A stretch of 64,000 nucleotides of DNA from Paramylibacter kogurei (GTDB taxonomy: Bacteria; Pseudomonadota; Alphaproteobacteria; Rhodobacterales; Rhodobacteraceae), in the NCBI RefSeq assembly GCF_002742285.1, contig NZ_MDGM01000009.1, positions 62,001 to 126,000 on the forward strand, written 5' to 3'. The translations under genes were made by a program, and so were the position numbers. Position 1 is the stretch's first letter, and the number at the start of each line of letters is the position of its first letter. Below the pieces are notes generated by a model. The model ran no database searches, was not told where the DNA came from, and saw nothing but the letters and a program-made list of their open reading frames with translations. Positions 1 to 9,690 of the stretch are shown one piece after another.

Positions 1-1
1 A

Positions 2-310
2 TTCTCGCTATATACTTCTGCGGGTTATTCACTTGCCACTGTTGGTGTTGAACTTGACGCAATTGCTGCTGTCGTCATCGGTGGTACTTTGCTAACTGGA
101 GGCTATGGATTTATTGCGGGAACTTTCTTTGGTATCCTGATTATGGGTCTGATACAAACATACATCGTGTTTGATGGAACCCTTTCCAGTTGGTGGACAA
201 AGATCGTCATCGGTGGATTACTATTCGCATTCATTTTATTGCAAAAGGGGCTAACTTGGGCATCGACAAAACGCAAAAAGGCAGTGATTGGCTTAGACAC
301 GCAATCATGA
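2..310 (+). CDS. Sugar ABC transporter permease, C-terminal part only
   Basis: The reading frame is open at the window edge, so only about the last 102 residues are present. They contain the small-residue-rich stretch VGVELDAIAAVVIGGTLLTG, typical of the ribose/galactose RbsC-type permease family (BPD_transp_2), followed by two hydrophobic helices and a basic C-terminal tail. By family knowledge the protein is an inner-membrane permease subunit for a sugar. YjfF-like galactofuranose permeases are the nearest match I recall, but the substrate cannot be read from this fragment. The stop codon overlaps the start of the following GntR gene in an ATGA arrangement, so the two are probably translationally coupled and the regulator probably controls this transporter. 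Confidence 0.8.
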   Translation, partial: FSLYTSAGYSLATVGVELDAIAAVVIGGTLLTGGYGFIAGTFFGILIMGLIQTYIVFDGTLSSWWTKIVIGGLLFAFILLQKGLTWASTKRKKAVIGLDTQS

Positions 311-1038
311 GCTTCATTCATTCCGGTTCAAGTGTTGACAAGGCTTCGAACCACACCACATTTGTCGTAAACCAACTGGGACGATCAATTGTTTCAGGCG
401 AATATCCCGCACGCACAATGATCCCGCTTGATCCTGACATATGTGAAATGTTCGGTGTATCGCGTACAGTGGTTCGAGAAGCGAAAAAAACTCTGATCGC
501 CAAAGGTTTAATTCAATCCAAGGCCAAGGTTGGAACGCATGTGCGTTCGCCTAATGATTGGAATATGTTCGACGAAGATGTGCTATTGTGGCATGCTTCT
601 CAAAAGAACCCATCGGAATTTTATGAAGAATTGTTTGAAATCCGATTAATCTTCGAACCCGCAGCTGCAGCAAAGGCGGCCACTCTTACCAATTCAATAG
701 ACAGCGCACATCTGGCGCAATTGTGTGATGACATGGAAAATGCCACCGATCGCGCCAGTTTTGCAGTAGCTGACTATGAATTTCATAAACAAATTCTCAA
801 ACTATCCCAAAATCGTTTTTTGCATTCTCTTGGTGATATTGTCCAAACAGCACTGTATTCCTTGTTTATGACCGAAGCGGACGACGCATTTCCCGATAGC
901 AAAACAGACGTGGCACTTCAGCACAGGAAAATTGCAACTGCGATCACCTCTGGTGACGCAATGGTTGCGAAAAAAGCAATGACAGACGTGATTAACGAAA
1001 GCTTCAACAGAACTAGGTTACGTGCGCAAACTGTGTAA
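307..1038 (+). CDS. GntR-family (FadR/FCD subfamily) transcriptional regulator
   Basis: A 243-residue protein. A winged HTH occupies roughly residues 18-80, with the recognition stretch FGVSRTVVREAKKTL. An FCD ligand-binding domain follows (about 95-235), with likely metal or ligand residues Asp156, His160 and His206. A longer frame opens at 190, but the ATG at 307 overlaps the preceding permease stop (ATGA) and gives the normal length for the family. It is the last gene of the sugar-transport operon entering from the left and most likely represses or senses that pathway (a sugar acid is a common FCD ligand). It ends nine bases before the convergent LysR gene. The effector is unknown. Confidence 0.88.
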   Translation: MSFIHSGSSVDKASNHTTFVVNQLGRSIVSGEYPARTMIPLDPDICEMFGVSRTVVREAKKTLIAKGLIQSKAKVGTHVRSPNDWNMFDEDVLLWHASQKNPSEFYEELFEIRLIFEPAAAAKAATLTNSIDSAHLAQLCDDMENATDRASFAVADYEFHKQILKLSQNRFLHSLGDIVQTALYSLFMTEADDAFPDSKTDVALQHRKIATAITSGDAMVAKKAMTDVINESFNRTRLRAQTV

Positions 1039-1047
1039 TGTCTCACA

Positions 1048-2001
1048 TTATAACGTTGATTGTGCCACTATAAAATCGGTCAACAATTGGGTAGCGGGGG
1101 ACACGGAATGACTCTTGAAACGCACCAAAAAATACGGCGTCATACCTATTGGCTGGTTCAGTTTAAGTTTTGAAAAATTTGCTTTTATCGGTTCATCGAT
1201 CAGTAACTGCGCTACTTCTTGTGTAACAGCAACGATTGCATCTGTTTCCGACAAATAACCCATCGCAAACAAAAACGAAGACGAACCGATTATGTTTGTT
1301 GGCTCTGATATTCCTTCCATATGAAATGCCGCACTGACCGCTTCTCGTATTGGATTATCTTTTTCTTGTACTATCCATTCTTGATCTTGAAGATCTTGCA
1401 ATTTCAAATTCCCCTGCGCCGCTAGCGGGTGATTTTTGCGAACCAGCAACACCACTTGTTCGTCACCCACTGGCGTTACTTCAAATTCACGGCTATCAAA
1501 TTCTGGCAAAAGCCTCGCCATAATCAGATCCAACCGCCCACTAACCAATTCGTGCAACAACTGACGCGATGGGGCAATTGCAACGGTAATTTCCAAATTA
1601 ACAGATTGCTTTTTGATTTCTCTGATTGCTGGAACCACAAATTTTACAGCCGGTCCCGTCACCGCACCAATGCGAATTTTGCCCGCTTTACCCTGTTTGA
1701 TATTGGTTAAACTGTCTTCCAGTTCATATGCTTCGCGCAGAATTGCATGGGCTTTGTTCGCAATAATTTTTCCTTCTAATGTAATGCGCATGCCTTTGGG
1801 ATGGCGTGCAAACAACGGAGTTCCAGCCAGTTTTTCGATCTCTGCCAACGCACGCGATGCGGCGGGCTGAGCAATACCCAAACTATCCGCTGCTGATTGT
1901 AATTTCCCAGTTTCGGCCAATGCGACCACTAGACGAAGCTGAATCGGTTTAAGTTTGAGGGCTTTGATCCGCAACATATACATACCTTTTTTGTTATGCA
2001 T
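1048..2001 (-). CDS. gbpR: LysR-type regulator, GbpR-like, divergent from chvE
   Basis: A 317-residue LysR-type regulator. The N-terminal HTH lies around residues 20-66 (AADSLGIAQPAASRALAEIE) and a periplasmic-binding-protein-like effector domain fills residues 100-310. It is transcribed away from a chvE homologue, the arrangement known for Agrobacterium/Azospirillum GbpR, which activates chvE in response to galactose or arabinose; the extended Leu-Lys-Leu-Lys-Pro-Ile-Gln-Leu-Arg start of the HTH also fits that group. The start is ambiguous: ATGs lie at 2001, 1983 and 1977, and the later ones sit closer to the HTH. A TTATCA-N5-TGATAA inverted repeat in the divergent gap is its likely operator. 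The symbol rests on context and family, not on a search. Confidence 0.82.
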   Translation of the reverse strand: MHNKKGMYMLRIKALKLKPIQLRLVVALAETGKLQSAADSLGIAQPAASRALAEIEKLAGTPLFARHPKGMRITLEGKIIANKAHAILREAYELEDSLTNIKQGKAGKIRIGAVTGPAVKFVVPAIREIKKQSVNLEITVAIAPSRQLLHELVSGRLDLIMARLLPEFDSREFEVTPVGDEQVVLLVRKNHPLAAQGNLKLQDLQDQEWIVQEKDNPIREAVSAAFHMEGISEPTNIIGSSSFLFAMGYLSETDAIVAVTQEVAQLLIDEPIKANFSKLKLNQPIGMTPYFLVRFKSHSVSPATQLLTDFIVAQSTL

Positions 2002-2017
2002 ATCAACAAATCTATTA

Positions 2018-2034
2018 TTATCAAAGCATGATAA
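2018..2034. promoter_or_regulatory. Candidate LysR (GbpR) operator
   Basis: A perfect 6-bp inverted repeat, TTATCA-AAGCA-TGATAA, sits between the divergent regulator and chvE starts. It contains the T-N11-A arrangement (T at 2021, A at 2033) expected of LysR-type binding sites. Position and symmetry support a role in controlling chvE and autoregulating the LysR gene. Binding is inferred. Confidence 0.5.
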
Positions 2035-2127
2035 ATCTCACTAACCTTGGTTTCAGCTCGATTCGGGCAAGTTTCGGAGGAACGTAGCACGCTGTCACTG
2101 TTTGTTACGGAAAATTGGGAGAAGAAC

Positions 2128-3186
2128 ATGAAAATTAGAACACTCGTCACAGCGCTTTCGATGTGCACATATGCAATTGGGTTTTCGACGACGGCAATTG
2201 CCGAAACTGTCGGAATTTCAATGCCAACAAAATCCTCAGCACGTTGGATTTCCGATGGCGACTCCATGGTAAAACAGTTTGCAGATGCTGGGTACGAAAC
2301 CGATTTACAATACGCCGAAGATGATATTCCAAACCAATTAGCACAAATTGAAAATATGATTTCAAAAGGTGTTGATGTATTGGTGATTGCGGCGATTGAC
2401 GGCACCACCTTGTCAAATGCACTGGAAAATGCATCCGCCGCTGGCATTCGTGTAATTGCGTATGATCGCTTGATTAAAAACAGCGAAAATGTCGACTATT
2501 ATGCGACATTCGATAATTTCAAGGTCGGAGTTCAACAGGCTTCAAGCCTGGTTGCGGGGCTTGGTGAGCGTTTTGGAAATGGCCCGTACAACGTTGAATT
2601 ATTTGGCGGATCACCGGATGATAACAATGCTTATTTCTTTTATGATGGCGCGATGTCAGTTCTCCAACCCTTAATTGATGACGGCACAATCAATATCGTA
2701 TCTGGACAAATGGGTATGGAAAAGGTTGGCACATTGCGCTGGGATGGTGCGGTTGCACAGGCGCGCATGGATAACTTGCTGTCTGCACATTACACTGATG
2801 CCCGAGTAAATGGCGTACTGTCACCTTACGACGGACTATCGATTGGTATTCTTTCATCACTTAAAGGTGTCGGTTACGGAACTGGCGGGTTGGAAATGCC
2901 AATTGTGTCTGGCCAAGATGCAGAAGTTCAATCGATAAAATCGATTTTAGCTGGCGAACAATATTCAACGGTATTCAAAGATACCCGCGAATTGGCACGT
3001 GTTACAGTTGGAATGGTAAATGCGGTGATCAGCGGTTCATCACCAGAAATAAATGACACAACAACATATGATAACGGCATAAAAGTTGTGGAAAGCTATC
3101 TGTTGGAACCTGTTTCCGTTGACGCCAGCAATTGGGAAGAGATCGTTATTGGGTCTGGTTACTACACGATGGATCAAATCAAATAA
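2128..3186 (+). CDS. chvE: Multiple-sugar periplasmic binding protein, ChvE family
   Basis: A 352-residue Peripla_BP_4-type sugar receptor. The ATG at 2128 follows a GGGAGAAG ribosome-binding site and starts a classical signal peptide (residues 1-25, cleavage after Ala-Ile-Ala); the longer frame from 2047 would put extra charged residues ahead of it and is rejected. The mature protein begins [17 protein letters not shown], the ChvE-type opening. Family members bind L-arabinose, D-galactose, D-glucose, D-xylose or D-fucose. It heads the chvE-gguA-gguB-gguC transporter operon. The downstream catabolic genes make L-arabinose or D-galactose the likeliest ligand. Control by the divergent GbpR-like protein is inferred. 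Confidence 0.9.
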   Translation: MKIRTLVTALSMCTYAIGFSTTAIAETVGISMPTKSSARWISDGDSMVKQFADAGYETDLQYAEDDIPNQLAQIENMISKGVDVLVIAAIDGTTLSNALENASAAGIRVIAYDRLIKNSENVDYYATFDNFKVGVQQASSLVAGLGERFGNGPYNVELFGGSPDDNNAYFFYDGAMSVLQPLIDDGTINIVSGQMGMEKVGTLRWDGAVAQARMDNLLSAHYTDARVNGVLSPYDGLSIGILSSLKGVGYGTGGLEMPIVSGQDAEVQSIKSILAGEQYSTVFKDTRELARVTVGMVNAVISGSSPEINDTTTYDNGIKVVESYLLEPVSVDASNWEEIVIGSGYYTMDQIK

Positions 3187-3208
3187 TCCCCTGAACCAAT
3201 TCTGAACT

Positions 3209-3237
3209 CCCGCCCTTGCGAATAATCATGGGGCGGG
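3209..3237 (+). promoter_or_regulatory. Intercistronic hairpin between chvE and gguA
   Basis: CCCGCCC (3209-3215) can pair with GGGCGGG (3231-3237) across a 15-base loop. No T-run follows, so this is better read as an mRNA-stabilising or partial read-through element that keeps the binding-protein transcript more abundant than the ATPase transcript, as often seen in ABC import operons. Folding was judged by eye. Confidence 0.45.
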
Positions 3238-3261
3238 CACCCTACCAAAAGGATATGTTGC

Positions 3262-4782
3262 ATGTCGACTTTGCTGGAAATGCGATCCATTACCAAAAAG
3301 TTTCCAGGCGTCAAGGCGTTGGACGACGTAAGCATCACAGTAGAAGAAGGCGAAATTCACGCCATTTGCGGTGAAAATGGTGCGGGCAAATCTACACTTA
3401 TGAAAGTATTGTCAGGTGTTTATCCCGCCGGGAGTTATGACGGTGAAATCCACTATGATGGCAATCTTGCTGCCTTTCGCAACATTTCTGATAGTGAAAA
3501 CCAAGGCATAATCATCATTCATCAAGAACTTGCGTTGATCCCTCAATTATCCATCGCTGAAAATATTTTTTTGGGAAATGAACAGGCGAACAAAGGTATT
3601 GTGAATTGGCGCAAAACATTCAGTGGCACTGAAACGTTATTGGCTAAGGTCGGATTATCTGAAGCGCCCTCAACACGACTTGATACCTTGGGAGTTGGCA
3701 AACAACAATTAGTTGAAATTGCAAAAGCATTATCAAAAGACGTGCGATTGTTAATATTGGACGAACCCACTGCTGCTCTTTCTGAGGCGGATAGCCAAGT
3801 ATTGCTGGATTTGATGCTGGAGCTAAAATCCAAAGGCGTGACCTGCATTATTATCAGTCATAAATTGAACGAAGTGCGCAAGGTCGCCGACAGCGTCACC
3901 GTCATTCGTGATGGCGTCACGGTCTCGACAATGAACACCAAGGTAGAAACAGTCACCGAAGATATCATTGTACGTGATATGGTCGGGCGCGAAATGGGTG
4001 CACGTTACCCTTCTCGTGAAACGAAGTTGGGCGAACCATTGTTGGAAATCAATGATTGGTCTGTGTGGCATCCAGAGCAATCCGAACGCCAAGTCATTAA
4101 AAACATTAATATGTCTGTTCGCGCTGGCGAAGTGGTTGGCATTGCTGGGGTCATGGGTGCAGGGCGCACTGAGCTTGCAATGAGTTTGTTTGGCAAGAGC
4201 TATGGCCGAAATATTTCCGGCTCAGTAAAGATGCACGGCAAACCCATAGATGTTTCATCCGTTGGCAAGGCAATCAGCACCGGTCTTGCCTATGTAACCG
4301 AAGATCGCAAATCTCTTGGACTGATATTAGACGATAATATCCAACGCAACATTACATTGGCCAATTTGGGAAACGTATCCAAGGCTGGTGTAATTGTAGA
4401 GGCAGAAGAAACTAAAGTTGCCGAACATTATCGCTCTACTATGAACGTACGCACACCATCCGTTTTTCAAACCGTAGGCAATTTGTCAGGTGGAAACCAA
4501 CAAAAGGTGGTTCTGTCGAAATGGTTATTCACTGATCCTGAAGTTCTAATTCTAGATGAACCAACGCGCGGGATTGATGTGGGCGCAAAATTTGAAATTT
4601 ACGGCATAATTAACAATCTGGCCGCACAGGGCAAAGGCATCGTGTTCATTTCATCCGAAATGCCAGAACTACTGGGTATGTGTGATCGTATTTATGTCAT
4701 GAACGAAGGTACGTTTGTGGGTGAACTTGCGGCCAAAGATGCCAGCCAAGAAAGCATTATGTCACTGATTGTGACGGACTAA
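3262..4782 (+). CDS. gguA: Sugar ABC importer ATPase with two nucleotide-binding domains
   Basis: A 506-residue fused double ATPase of the RbsA/MglA/GguA class. Domain 1 has Walker A GENGAGKS (residues 37-44) and Walker [12 protein letters not shown]. Domain 2 has a degenerate Walker A (GVMGAGRTE, lysine replaced by arginine), an intact signature [13 protein letters not shown] and Walker [13 protein letters not shown]; this asymmetry is normal for the family. It powers sugar uptake through the adjacent permease. An AAAGGA ribosome-binding site precedes the ATG. It sits between the binding protein and the permease, and the order chvE-gguA-gguB-gguC matches that described in Agrobacterium. Confidence 0.92.
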   Translation: MSTLLEMRSITKKFPGVKALDDVSITVEEGEIHAICGENGAGKSTLMKVLSGVYPAGSYDGEIHYDGNLAAFRNISDSENQGIIIIHQELALIPQLSIAENIFLGNEQANKGIVNWRKTFSGTETLLAKVGLSEAPSTRLDTLGVGKQQLVEIAKALSKDVRLLILDEPTAALSEADSQVLLDLMLELKSKGVTCIIISHKLNEVRKVADSVTVIRDGVTVSTMNTKVETVTEDIIVRDMVGREMGARYPSRETKLGEPLLEINDWSVWHPEQSERQVIKNINMSVRAGEVVGIAGVMGAGRTELAMSLFGKSYGRNISGSVKMHGKPIDVSSVGKAISTGLAYVTEDRKSLGLILDDNIQRNITLANLGNVSKAGVIVEAEETKVAEHYRSTMNVRTPSVFQTVGNLSGGNQQKVVLSKWLFTDPEVLILDEPTRGIDVGAKFEIYGIINNLAAQGKGIVFISSEMPELLGMCDRIYVMNEGTFVGELAAKDASQESIMSLIVTD

Positions 4783-4792
4783 AGGGAACCAA

Positions 4793-5980
4793 ATGAGCAA
4801 CTCTAAAACAAACGCGTCAGGGCAATTGCGCACCTATCTAAGTAATCATTTACGTGAATATGGTCTGTTGTTCGCATTGATCGCTATCATGGCATTTTTT
4901 CAAATCATGACTGGGGGTATTTTGCTGCGTCCTGTCAACATTACCAATCTTTTTTTGCAAAACAGTTACATCATAATCATGGCACTTGGCATGTTGCTGA
5001 TCATCGTAACCGGCAATATCGATTTATCGGTTGGTTCCGTAATGGGATTTGTCGGGGCATTTGCAGCTGTATTGATCGTTTCACATGGATTGTCAGTCGC
5101 CGCTGCCCTTCCGATATGTTTGATAATGGGCGCACTCATTGGCGCGGCACAGGGGTACTGGGTTGCCTACTGGAAAATACCATCCTTCATTGTCACGCTT
5201 GCGGGAATGTTAGTGTTTCGTGGGCTATCGCTTTGGTTGTTAGAAGGACAATCAATTGGCCCCTTCCCTAAGTCATTTCAATCATTATCCACTGGTTTCA
5301 TCCCCGACGTTTTTGGCATCAATCGTCCCAACGGTACCGCATTGGCTGCTGGCGTTATTACTGTATGTTTGATCGTGTGGATGGGGATGCGCGCACGAGC
5401 GCGTGATAAAAGCTATGGTATTATTGGTGAACCGCAGGCGTTGTTCATCATACGCAATATTATCATCGCGGGAGCGTTGCTGTTTATTACATATAAATTA
5501 TCTACATTCCGTGGATTACCAAATGTATTGATTACAATGGCGATCCTTACGGTTGTTTATGCATTCATCACAGAAAACACAGTTTTAGGCCGCCGCATTT
5601 ATGCACTGGGCGGCAACGAAAAAGCATCAAAACTATCAGGTATCAAAACCGAAAAAATGACATTCCTGGCCTTTGTAAATATGGGGGTTTTAGCTGCATT
5701 AGCAGGGTTAATTTTTGCTGCTCGTTTGAACACCGCGACACCAAAGGCTGGTTTGTCGGTTGAGTTGGATGTGATCGCGGCCGTGTTTATTGGCGGTGCA
5801 TCCATGTCTGGTGGATCAGGCAAAATCATTGGCGCTGTAGTTGGTGCATTCATAATGGGTGTGATGAACAATGGCATGTCGATCCTTGGCATCGGTATTG
5901 ATTACCAGCAAATCATTAAAGGTTTGGTTCTTTTGGCCGCTGTATTTTTCGACGTCTACAATAAAAGCAAACAAGGATAA
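4793..5980 (+). CDS. gguB: Sugar ABC importer permease
   Basis: A 395-residue inner-membrane permease of the BPD_transp_2 family with about ten hydrophobic segments. It includes the family stretch VTGNIDLSVGSVMGFVGA after the second helix and GGASMSGGSGKIIGAVVGA near the C-terminus. It follows gguA by ten bases and should form the homodimeric membrane pore served by GguA and ChvE. Length matches the XylH/GguB group (about 390-400 residues), longer than RbsC, because of an insertion around residues 170-220. The substrate is an aldose by context. Confidence 0.92.
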   Translation: MSNSKTNASGQLRTYLSNHLREYGLLFALIAIMAFFQIMTGGILLRPVNITNLFLQNSYIIIMALGMLLIIVTGNIDLSVGSVMGFVGAFAAVLIVSHGLSVAAALPICLIMGALIGAAQGYWVAYWKIPSFIVTLAGMLVFRGLSLWLLEGQSIGPFPKSFQSLSTGFIPDVFGINRPNGTALAAGVITVCLIVWMGMRARARDKSYGIIGEPQALFIIRNIIIAGALLFITYKLSTFRGLPNVLITMAILTVVYAFITENTVLGRRIYALGGNEKASKLSGIKTEKMTFLAFVNMGVLAALAGLIFAARLNTATPKAGLSVELDVIAAVFIGGASMSGGSGKIIGAVVGAFIMGVMNNGMSILGIGIDYQQIIKGLVLLAAVFFDVYNKSKQG

Positions 5981-5985
5981 GCGGT

Positions 5986-6981
5986 ATGTTTCTCTCACAA
6001 ATAAAATCTTTGGATGGAGATGTCCAAGTCATTATGCGAGACGGTGAGGATGCCCGGGTGGTGAATATGGTGAACAACACCTATGAACTTGCAACGCGCG
6101 CAATCAAGGCGGACAAATCACTTATAGATATGATTGAAGAACTCGGGCTTGGCTCTTCGGTTGATTTGCTTCAGGCGATCAACCAAAACCGGATAGTGTT
6201 ACCAGTTCACCATCATGATCCTGCACATTTGCATATGACAGGTACGGGATTAACCCATCTGGGATCTGCAGCAACGCGCAATGCAATGCATACCCAAACA
6301 GACAATGCAAACACCCCCATCACAGATTCCATGCGCATTTTCCAAGATGGCGTTGAAAACGGGAAACCTGAAGCAGGTAAAATTGGCGCACAGCCAGAAT
6401 GGTTTTACAAAGGGAACGGTAACGCAGCAGTGGCACCAGAATCCCCATTAACCAAACCAAGTTTTGCTTTGGACGCAGGCGAAGAGCCCGAAATTGCTGG
6501 AATCTACATTATATCAGACACTGGCACACCGTATCGTATCGGATATTCGCTCGCCAATGAATTTTCTGATCACATTACTGAACGGGGCAATTATTTATGG
6601 TTGGCACATTCCAAACTACGCCAAGCCAGCTTTGGCCCTGAAATTCTGATAGGTGATTTACCCCACGATATTCGCGGTACCAGTCGAATATTGCGCGGTG
6701 ATGAAACGCTCTGGGAGAAATCATTTTTGTCGGGCATAGATAACATGTCCCACTCCATCGAAAATTTGGAACACCATCATTTCAAATATGATTTATTTCG
6801 CCAACCTGGTGATTTGCATGTGCATTTTTTTGGGACAGCAACTCTTTCTTTTGCCGATGAAATTCAAACTAGAGAAGGTGACATTTTCGAAATTGATGCT
6901 CCGCAACTTGGCATCGCGCTACGAAACCCACTCACCGTTTCAACATCAGAACCAGATGTTTGCCCTGTCACAGCCCTTTAA
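5986..6981 (+). CDS. gguC: GguC/AraD1-type protein, fumarylacetoacetate-hydrolase fold; likely 2-keto-3-deoxy-arabonate dehydratase
   Basis: A 331-residue protein with a variable N-terminal part and a C-terminal FAH-fold half that contains acidic metal-site candidates (AGEEPEIAGIY near residue 163, and later Glu/His residues). GguC was first named only as the gene after gguB. FAH-superfamily relatives (AraD1) act as 2-keto-3-deoxy-L-arabonate dehydratases giving 2-oxoglutarate semialdehyde. No other enzyme in this cluster supplies that step, while the genes before and after it in the pathway are present. The gene starts five bases after gguB and ends nine bases before the aldonate dehydratase, so it is in the same operon. 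Function is inferred from family and context. Confidence 0.75.
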   Translation: MFLSQIKSLDGDVQVIMRDGEDARVVNMVNNTYELATRAIKADKSLIDMIEELGLGSSVDLLQAINQNRIVLPVHHHDPAHLHMTGTGLTHLGSAATRNAMHTQTDNANTPITDSMRIFQDGVENGKPEAGKIGAQPEWFYKGNGNAAVAPESPLTKPSFALDAGEEPEIAGIYIISDTGTPYRIGYSLANEFSDHITERGNYLWLAHSKLRQASFGPEILIGDLPHDIRGTSRILRGDETLWEKSFLSGIDNMSHSIENLEHHHFKYDLFRQPGDLHVHFFGTATLSFADEIQTREGDIFEIDAPQLGIALRNPLTVSTSEPDVCPVTAL

Positions 6982-6990
6982 GGAAAACGA

Positions 6991-8733
6991 ATGACATTTA
7001 AACCAAAAGAATGGCCACGAAAATTACGTTCTCAAGAATGGTTTGGTGGAAATAGTCGCGATACCATCTATCATCGGGGATGGATGAAAAACCAAGGTTT
7101 CCCGCATGATTTATTCGATGGCAGACCTGTTATTGGCATATTAAATACTTGGTCTGAACTCACCCCATGTAATGCACATCTGCGTGATTTAGCCGAACGG
7201 GTTAAACACGGAATTTACGAGGCTGGTGGTTTCCCCGTCGAAGTTCCCGTTTTTTCCGCAGCCGAAAGTTCATTCCGTCCAACGGCAATGATGTATCGCA
7301 ATCTTGCAGCACTTGCTGTCGAAGAAGCAATGCGCGGTCAACCTATGGATGGCTGTGTCCTGTTGGTGGGCTGTGATAAAACCACACCATCATTGTTGAT
7401 GGCTGCGGCATCAACCGATTTACCATCAATCGTTGTGACGGGAGGGCCAATGTTAAATGGGTATTTCCAGAATGAACGTGTTGGCTCTGGCACGCATTTA
7501 TGGAAATTTTCCGAGGCTGTGAAAGCAGGCAAAATGAGCGCAGATGAATTTGCAGAAGCAGAGTCATCAATGTCTCGATCTCCAGGGTCGTGTAATACCA
7601 TGGGTACCGCATCTACCATGGCCAGCATGGCAGAGGCATTGGGTATGGCACTATCTGGTAACGCCGCCATCCCCGCCGTCGACAGCCGTCGACGTGTGAT
7701 GGCACAATTAACGGGAAGACGAATTGTTCAGATGGTTAAGGATGATTTAAAACCATCCGATGTTATGACCAAGAAAGCCTTTGAAAATGCGATCCGAACC
7801 AACGGAGCGATTGGCGGTTCAACCAACGCGGTCGTGCACTTACTGGCGATTGCGGGACGCTTGAAAATCGATGTCACACTCGACGATTGGGATCGATGCG
7901 GAAAAGACGTTGCAACCATTGTGAACCTGATGCCATCAGGAAAATATCTCATGGAAGAATTTTTCTATGCAGGCGGATTACCAGTTGTTCTAAAACGACT
8001 TGGCGAAGCTGGTTTGTTGCACAAAGATGCGCTTACGGTGTCGGGGGAAACACAGTGGGATCAAGTGAAAAATGTTGTCAATCATAACGAAGATGTAATT
8101 CTACCTGTTCAAAACGCATTGACCAGCCAAGGCGGCATTGCTGTGCTGAAAGGTAATTTGGCACCCAAAGGTGCGGTTTTAAAACCCTCTGCGGCGAGTG
8201 AGGAATTGCTCATCCATCGCGGGCGTGCTGTGGTTTTTGAAGACATTGATGATTACAAAGCAAAAATAAATGATGAAAATTTGGACATTGATGAAACTTG
8301 CATCATGGTTCTGAAAAACTGTGGCCCCAAGGGATATCCGGGCATGGCAGAGGTAGGGAATATGGGTCTACCTCCCAAGATTTTACGCAAAGGTATCACA
8401 GACATGATACGCATTTCGGACGCTCGTATGTCTGGGACAGCCTATGGAACAGTGATCCTTCATACTTCACCAGAAGCGGCGGCGGGTGGGCCGCTCGCCG
8501 TTGTGCAAAATGGCGACATGATTGCAGTGGATGTGCCAAACCGTCATTTACACCTGGATATAAGCGACGCTGAACTCGCATCGCGTTTGGCTGCTTGGAA
8601 ACCAAATATTGAACATCCTACATCGGGATATGCTTGGCTCCATCATATGCACGTTGAAGGTGCGGACACAGGTGCCGATCTTGATTTCCTAAAAGGTGGT
8701 CGTGGTTCTGCCGTTGGTAAGGATTCACATTAA
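6991..8733 (+). CDS. araC: IlvD/Edd-family aldonate dehydratase, probably L-arabinonate dehydratase
   Basis: A 580-residue [2Fe-2S] dehydratase. The three cluster cysteines are visible as Cys60 (TPCNAH), Cys128 (VGCDKTTP) and Cys201 (GSCNTMG), within one residue of the positions I recall for Rhizobium L-arabinonate dehydratase. The length fits the sugar-acid branch rather than IlvD or Edd. The C-terminal stretch ISDARMSGTAYGT carries the conserved active-site serine. It would convert L-arabonate (or D-xylonate/D-fuconate) to the 2-keto-3-deoxy acid. It lies between gguC and the sugar dehydrogenase. The symbol follows the Azospirillum pathway name and is unrelated to the enterobacterial AraC regulator. 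Confidence 0.85.
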   Translation: MTFKPKEWPRKLRSQEWFGGNSRDTIYHRGWMKNQGFPHDLFDGRPVIGILNTWSELTPCNAHLRDLAERVKHGIYEAGGFPVEVPVFSAAESSFRPTAMMYRNLAALAVEEAMRGQPMDGCVLLVGCDKTTPSLLMAAASTDLPSIVVTGGPMLNGYFQNERVGSGTHLWKFSEAVKAGKMSADEFAEAESSMSRSPGSCNTMGTASTMASMAEALGMALSGNAAIPAVDSRRRVMAQLTGRRIVQMVKDDLKPSDVMTKKAFENAIRTNGAIGGSTNAVVHLLAIAGRLKIDVTLDDWDRCGKDVATIVNLMPSGKYLMEEFFYAGGLPVVLKRLGEAGLLHKDALTVSGETQWDQVKNVVNHNEDVILPVQNALTSQGGIAVLKGNLAPKGAVLKPSAASEELLIHRGRAVVFEDIDDYKAKINDENLDIDETCIMVLKNCGPKGYPGMAEVGNMGLPPKILRKGITDMIRISDARMSGTAYGTVILHTSPEAAAGGPLAVVQNGDMIAVDVPNRHLHLDISDAELASRLAAWKPNIEHPTSGYAWLHHMHVEGADTGADLDFLKGGRGSAVGKDSH

Positions 8734-9668
8734 TGACAACAAATATCGCATTGGTTGGCATTGGTAAAATCGCCATTGATCAACATATTCCTGCAATTAT
8801 GGCGTCACCAGATTGGGAACTGGCGGCAACGGTATCGCGCAACAACACTGTAAAAGATGTCGAAAATTACACCGATATGGATGCGATGTTAAAACAGCGC
8901 CCTGATATCCCAGTGGTATCACTAAGTATTCCACCTGCCCCGCGATATGAATACGCTAAATCTGCTATCGCAGCGGGTCGTCACGTTATGTTGGAAAAAC
9001 CACCCGGCGCCTCATTATCAGAGGTGCAAATTTTACAAGACTTGGCAAATGATGCTGGCATCAGCCTTTACGCAACGTGGCATTCCCGCGAAGCAGCAGA
9101 TGTCGCCGCGGCGAAACAATGGCTATCCGACAAAAAACTGCATGATTTAACTATCACTTGGAAAGAAGATGTGCGCCGATGGCATCCTGGACAAGAATGG
9201 ATTTGGCAACCAGCGGGCATGGGCGTTTTTGACCCTGGGATCAATGCGCTATCAATTGTAACTGAAATATTGCCTGACCCCATACATCTTCGATCTGCAA
9301 ATCTTGTGATCCCTAAGAACAAACAAACTCCGATTGCCGCAGACCTAGATTTTAGCCACCCGTCGGGAGCAACCGTGCGCGCAGAATTTGACTTTAGACA
9401 GCCTGAAGAACAGATTTGGGAAATCAAGGCCACAACAGATGCGGGTGTCATGCGTTTGATTGATGGAGGAGCAAAGCTGTTTGTTGATGATGAGCGTCTG
9501 TCAATAAAACACACAAATCCATTGTCTGGCGAATATCCTCGTTTGTATCAAAACATGTTCCAATTGATCGCAAATTCTGCTTCTGACGTCGATTTGCGCC
9601 CGATGACATTGATCCTAGACGCCTTCACACTTGGCAATCGCGAAATGACCGACGCATTTATCGAATAG
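8733..9668 (+). CDS. Gfo/Idh/MocA-family sugar 1-dehydrogenase (L-arabinose/D-galactose)
   Basis: A 311-residue NAD(P)-dependent oxidoreductase. An N-terminal Rossmann fold has GIGKIA in the loop, with MLEKPPGA as the conserved EKP segment near residue 90; the C-terminal alpha/beta dimer domain holds a DPGINALS helix. The N-terminus IALVGIGKIAIDQHIPAI closely follows the D-galactose/L-arabinose 1-dehydrogenase group (Gal of Pseudomonas and rhizobia). It would oxidise the sugar to its lactone, the first step of the pathway. The ATG overlaps the dehydratase stop (TAATG). No lactonase gene is visible nearby, so hydrolysis may be spontaneous or encoded elsewhere. Confidence 0.85.
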   Translation: MTTNIALVGIGKIAIDQHIPAIMASPDWELAATVSRNNTVKDVENYTDMDAMLKQRPDIPVVSLSIPPAPRYEYAKSAIAAGRHVMLEKPPGASLSEVQILQDLANDAGISLYATWHSREAADVAAAKQWLSDKKLHDLTITWKEDVRRWHPGQEWIWQPAGMGVFDPGINALSIVTEILPDPIHLRSANLVIPKNKQTPIAADLDFSHPSGATVRAEFDFRQPEEQIWEIKATTDAGVMRLIDGGAKLFVDDERLSIKHTNPLSGEYPRLYQNMFQLIANSASDVDLRPMTLILDAFTLGNREMTDAFIE

Positions 9669-9690
9669 ACCTCCATTGATAGGAAACATC

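Noticed and set aside
2047..2127. GTG start 27 codons before the chvE signal peptide
   Set aside because: It would bury the signal peptide; a ribosome-binding site and ATG at 2128 are present.
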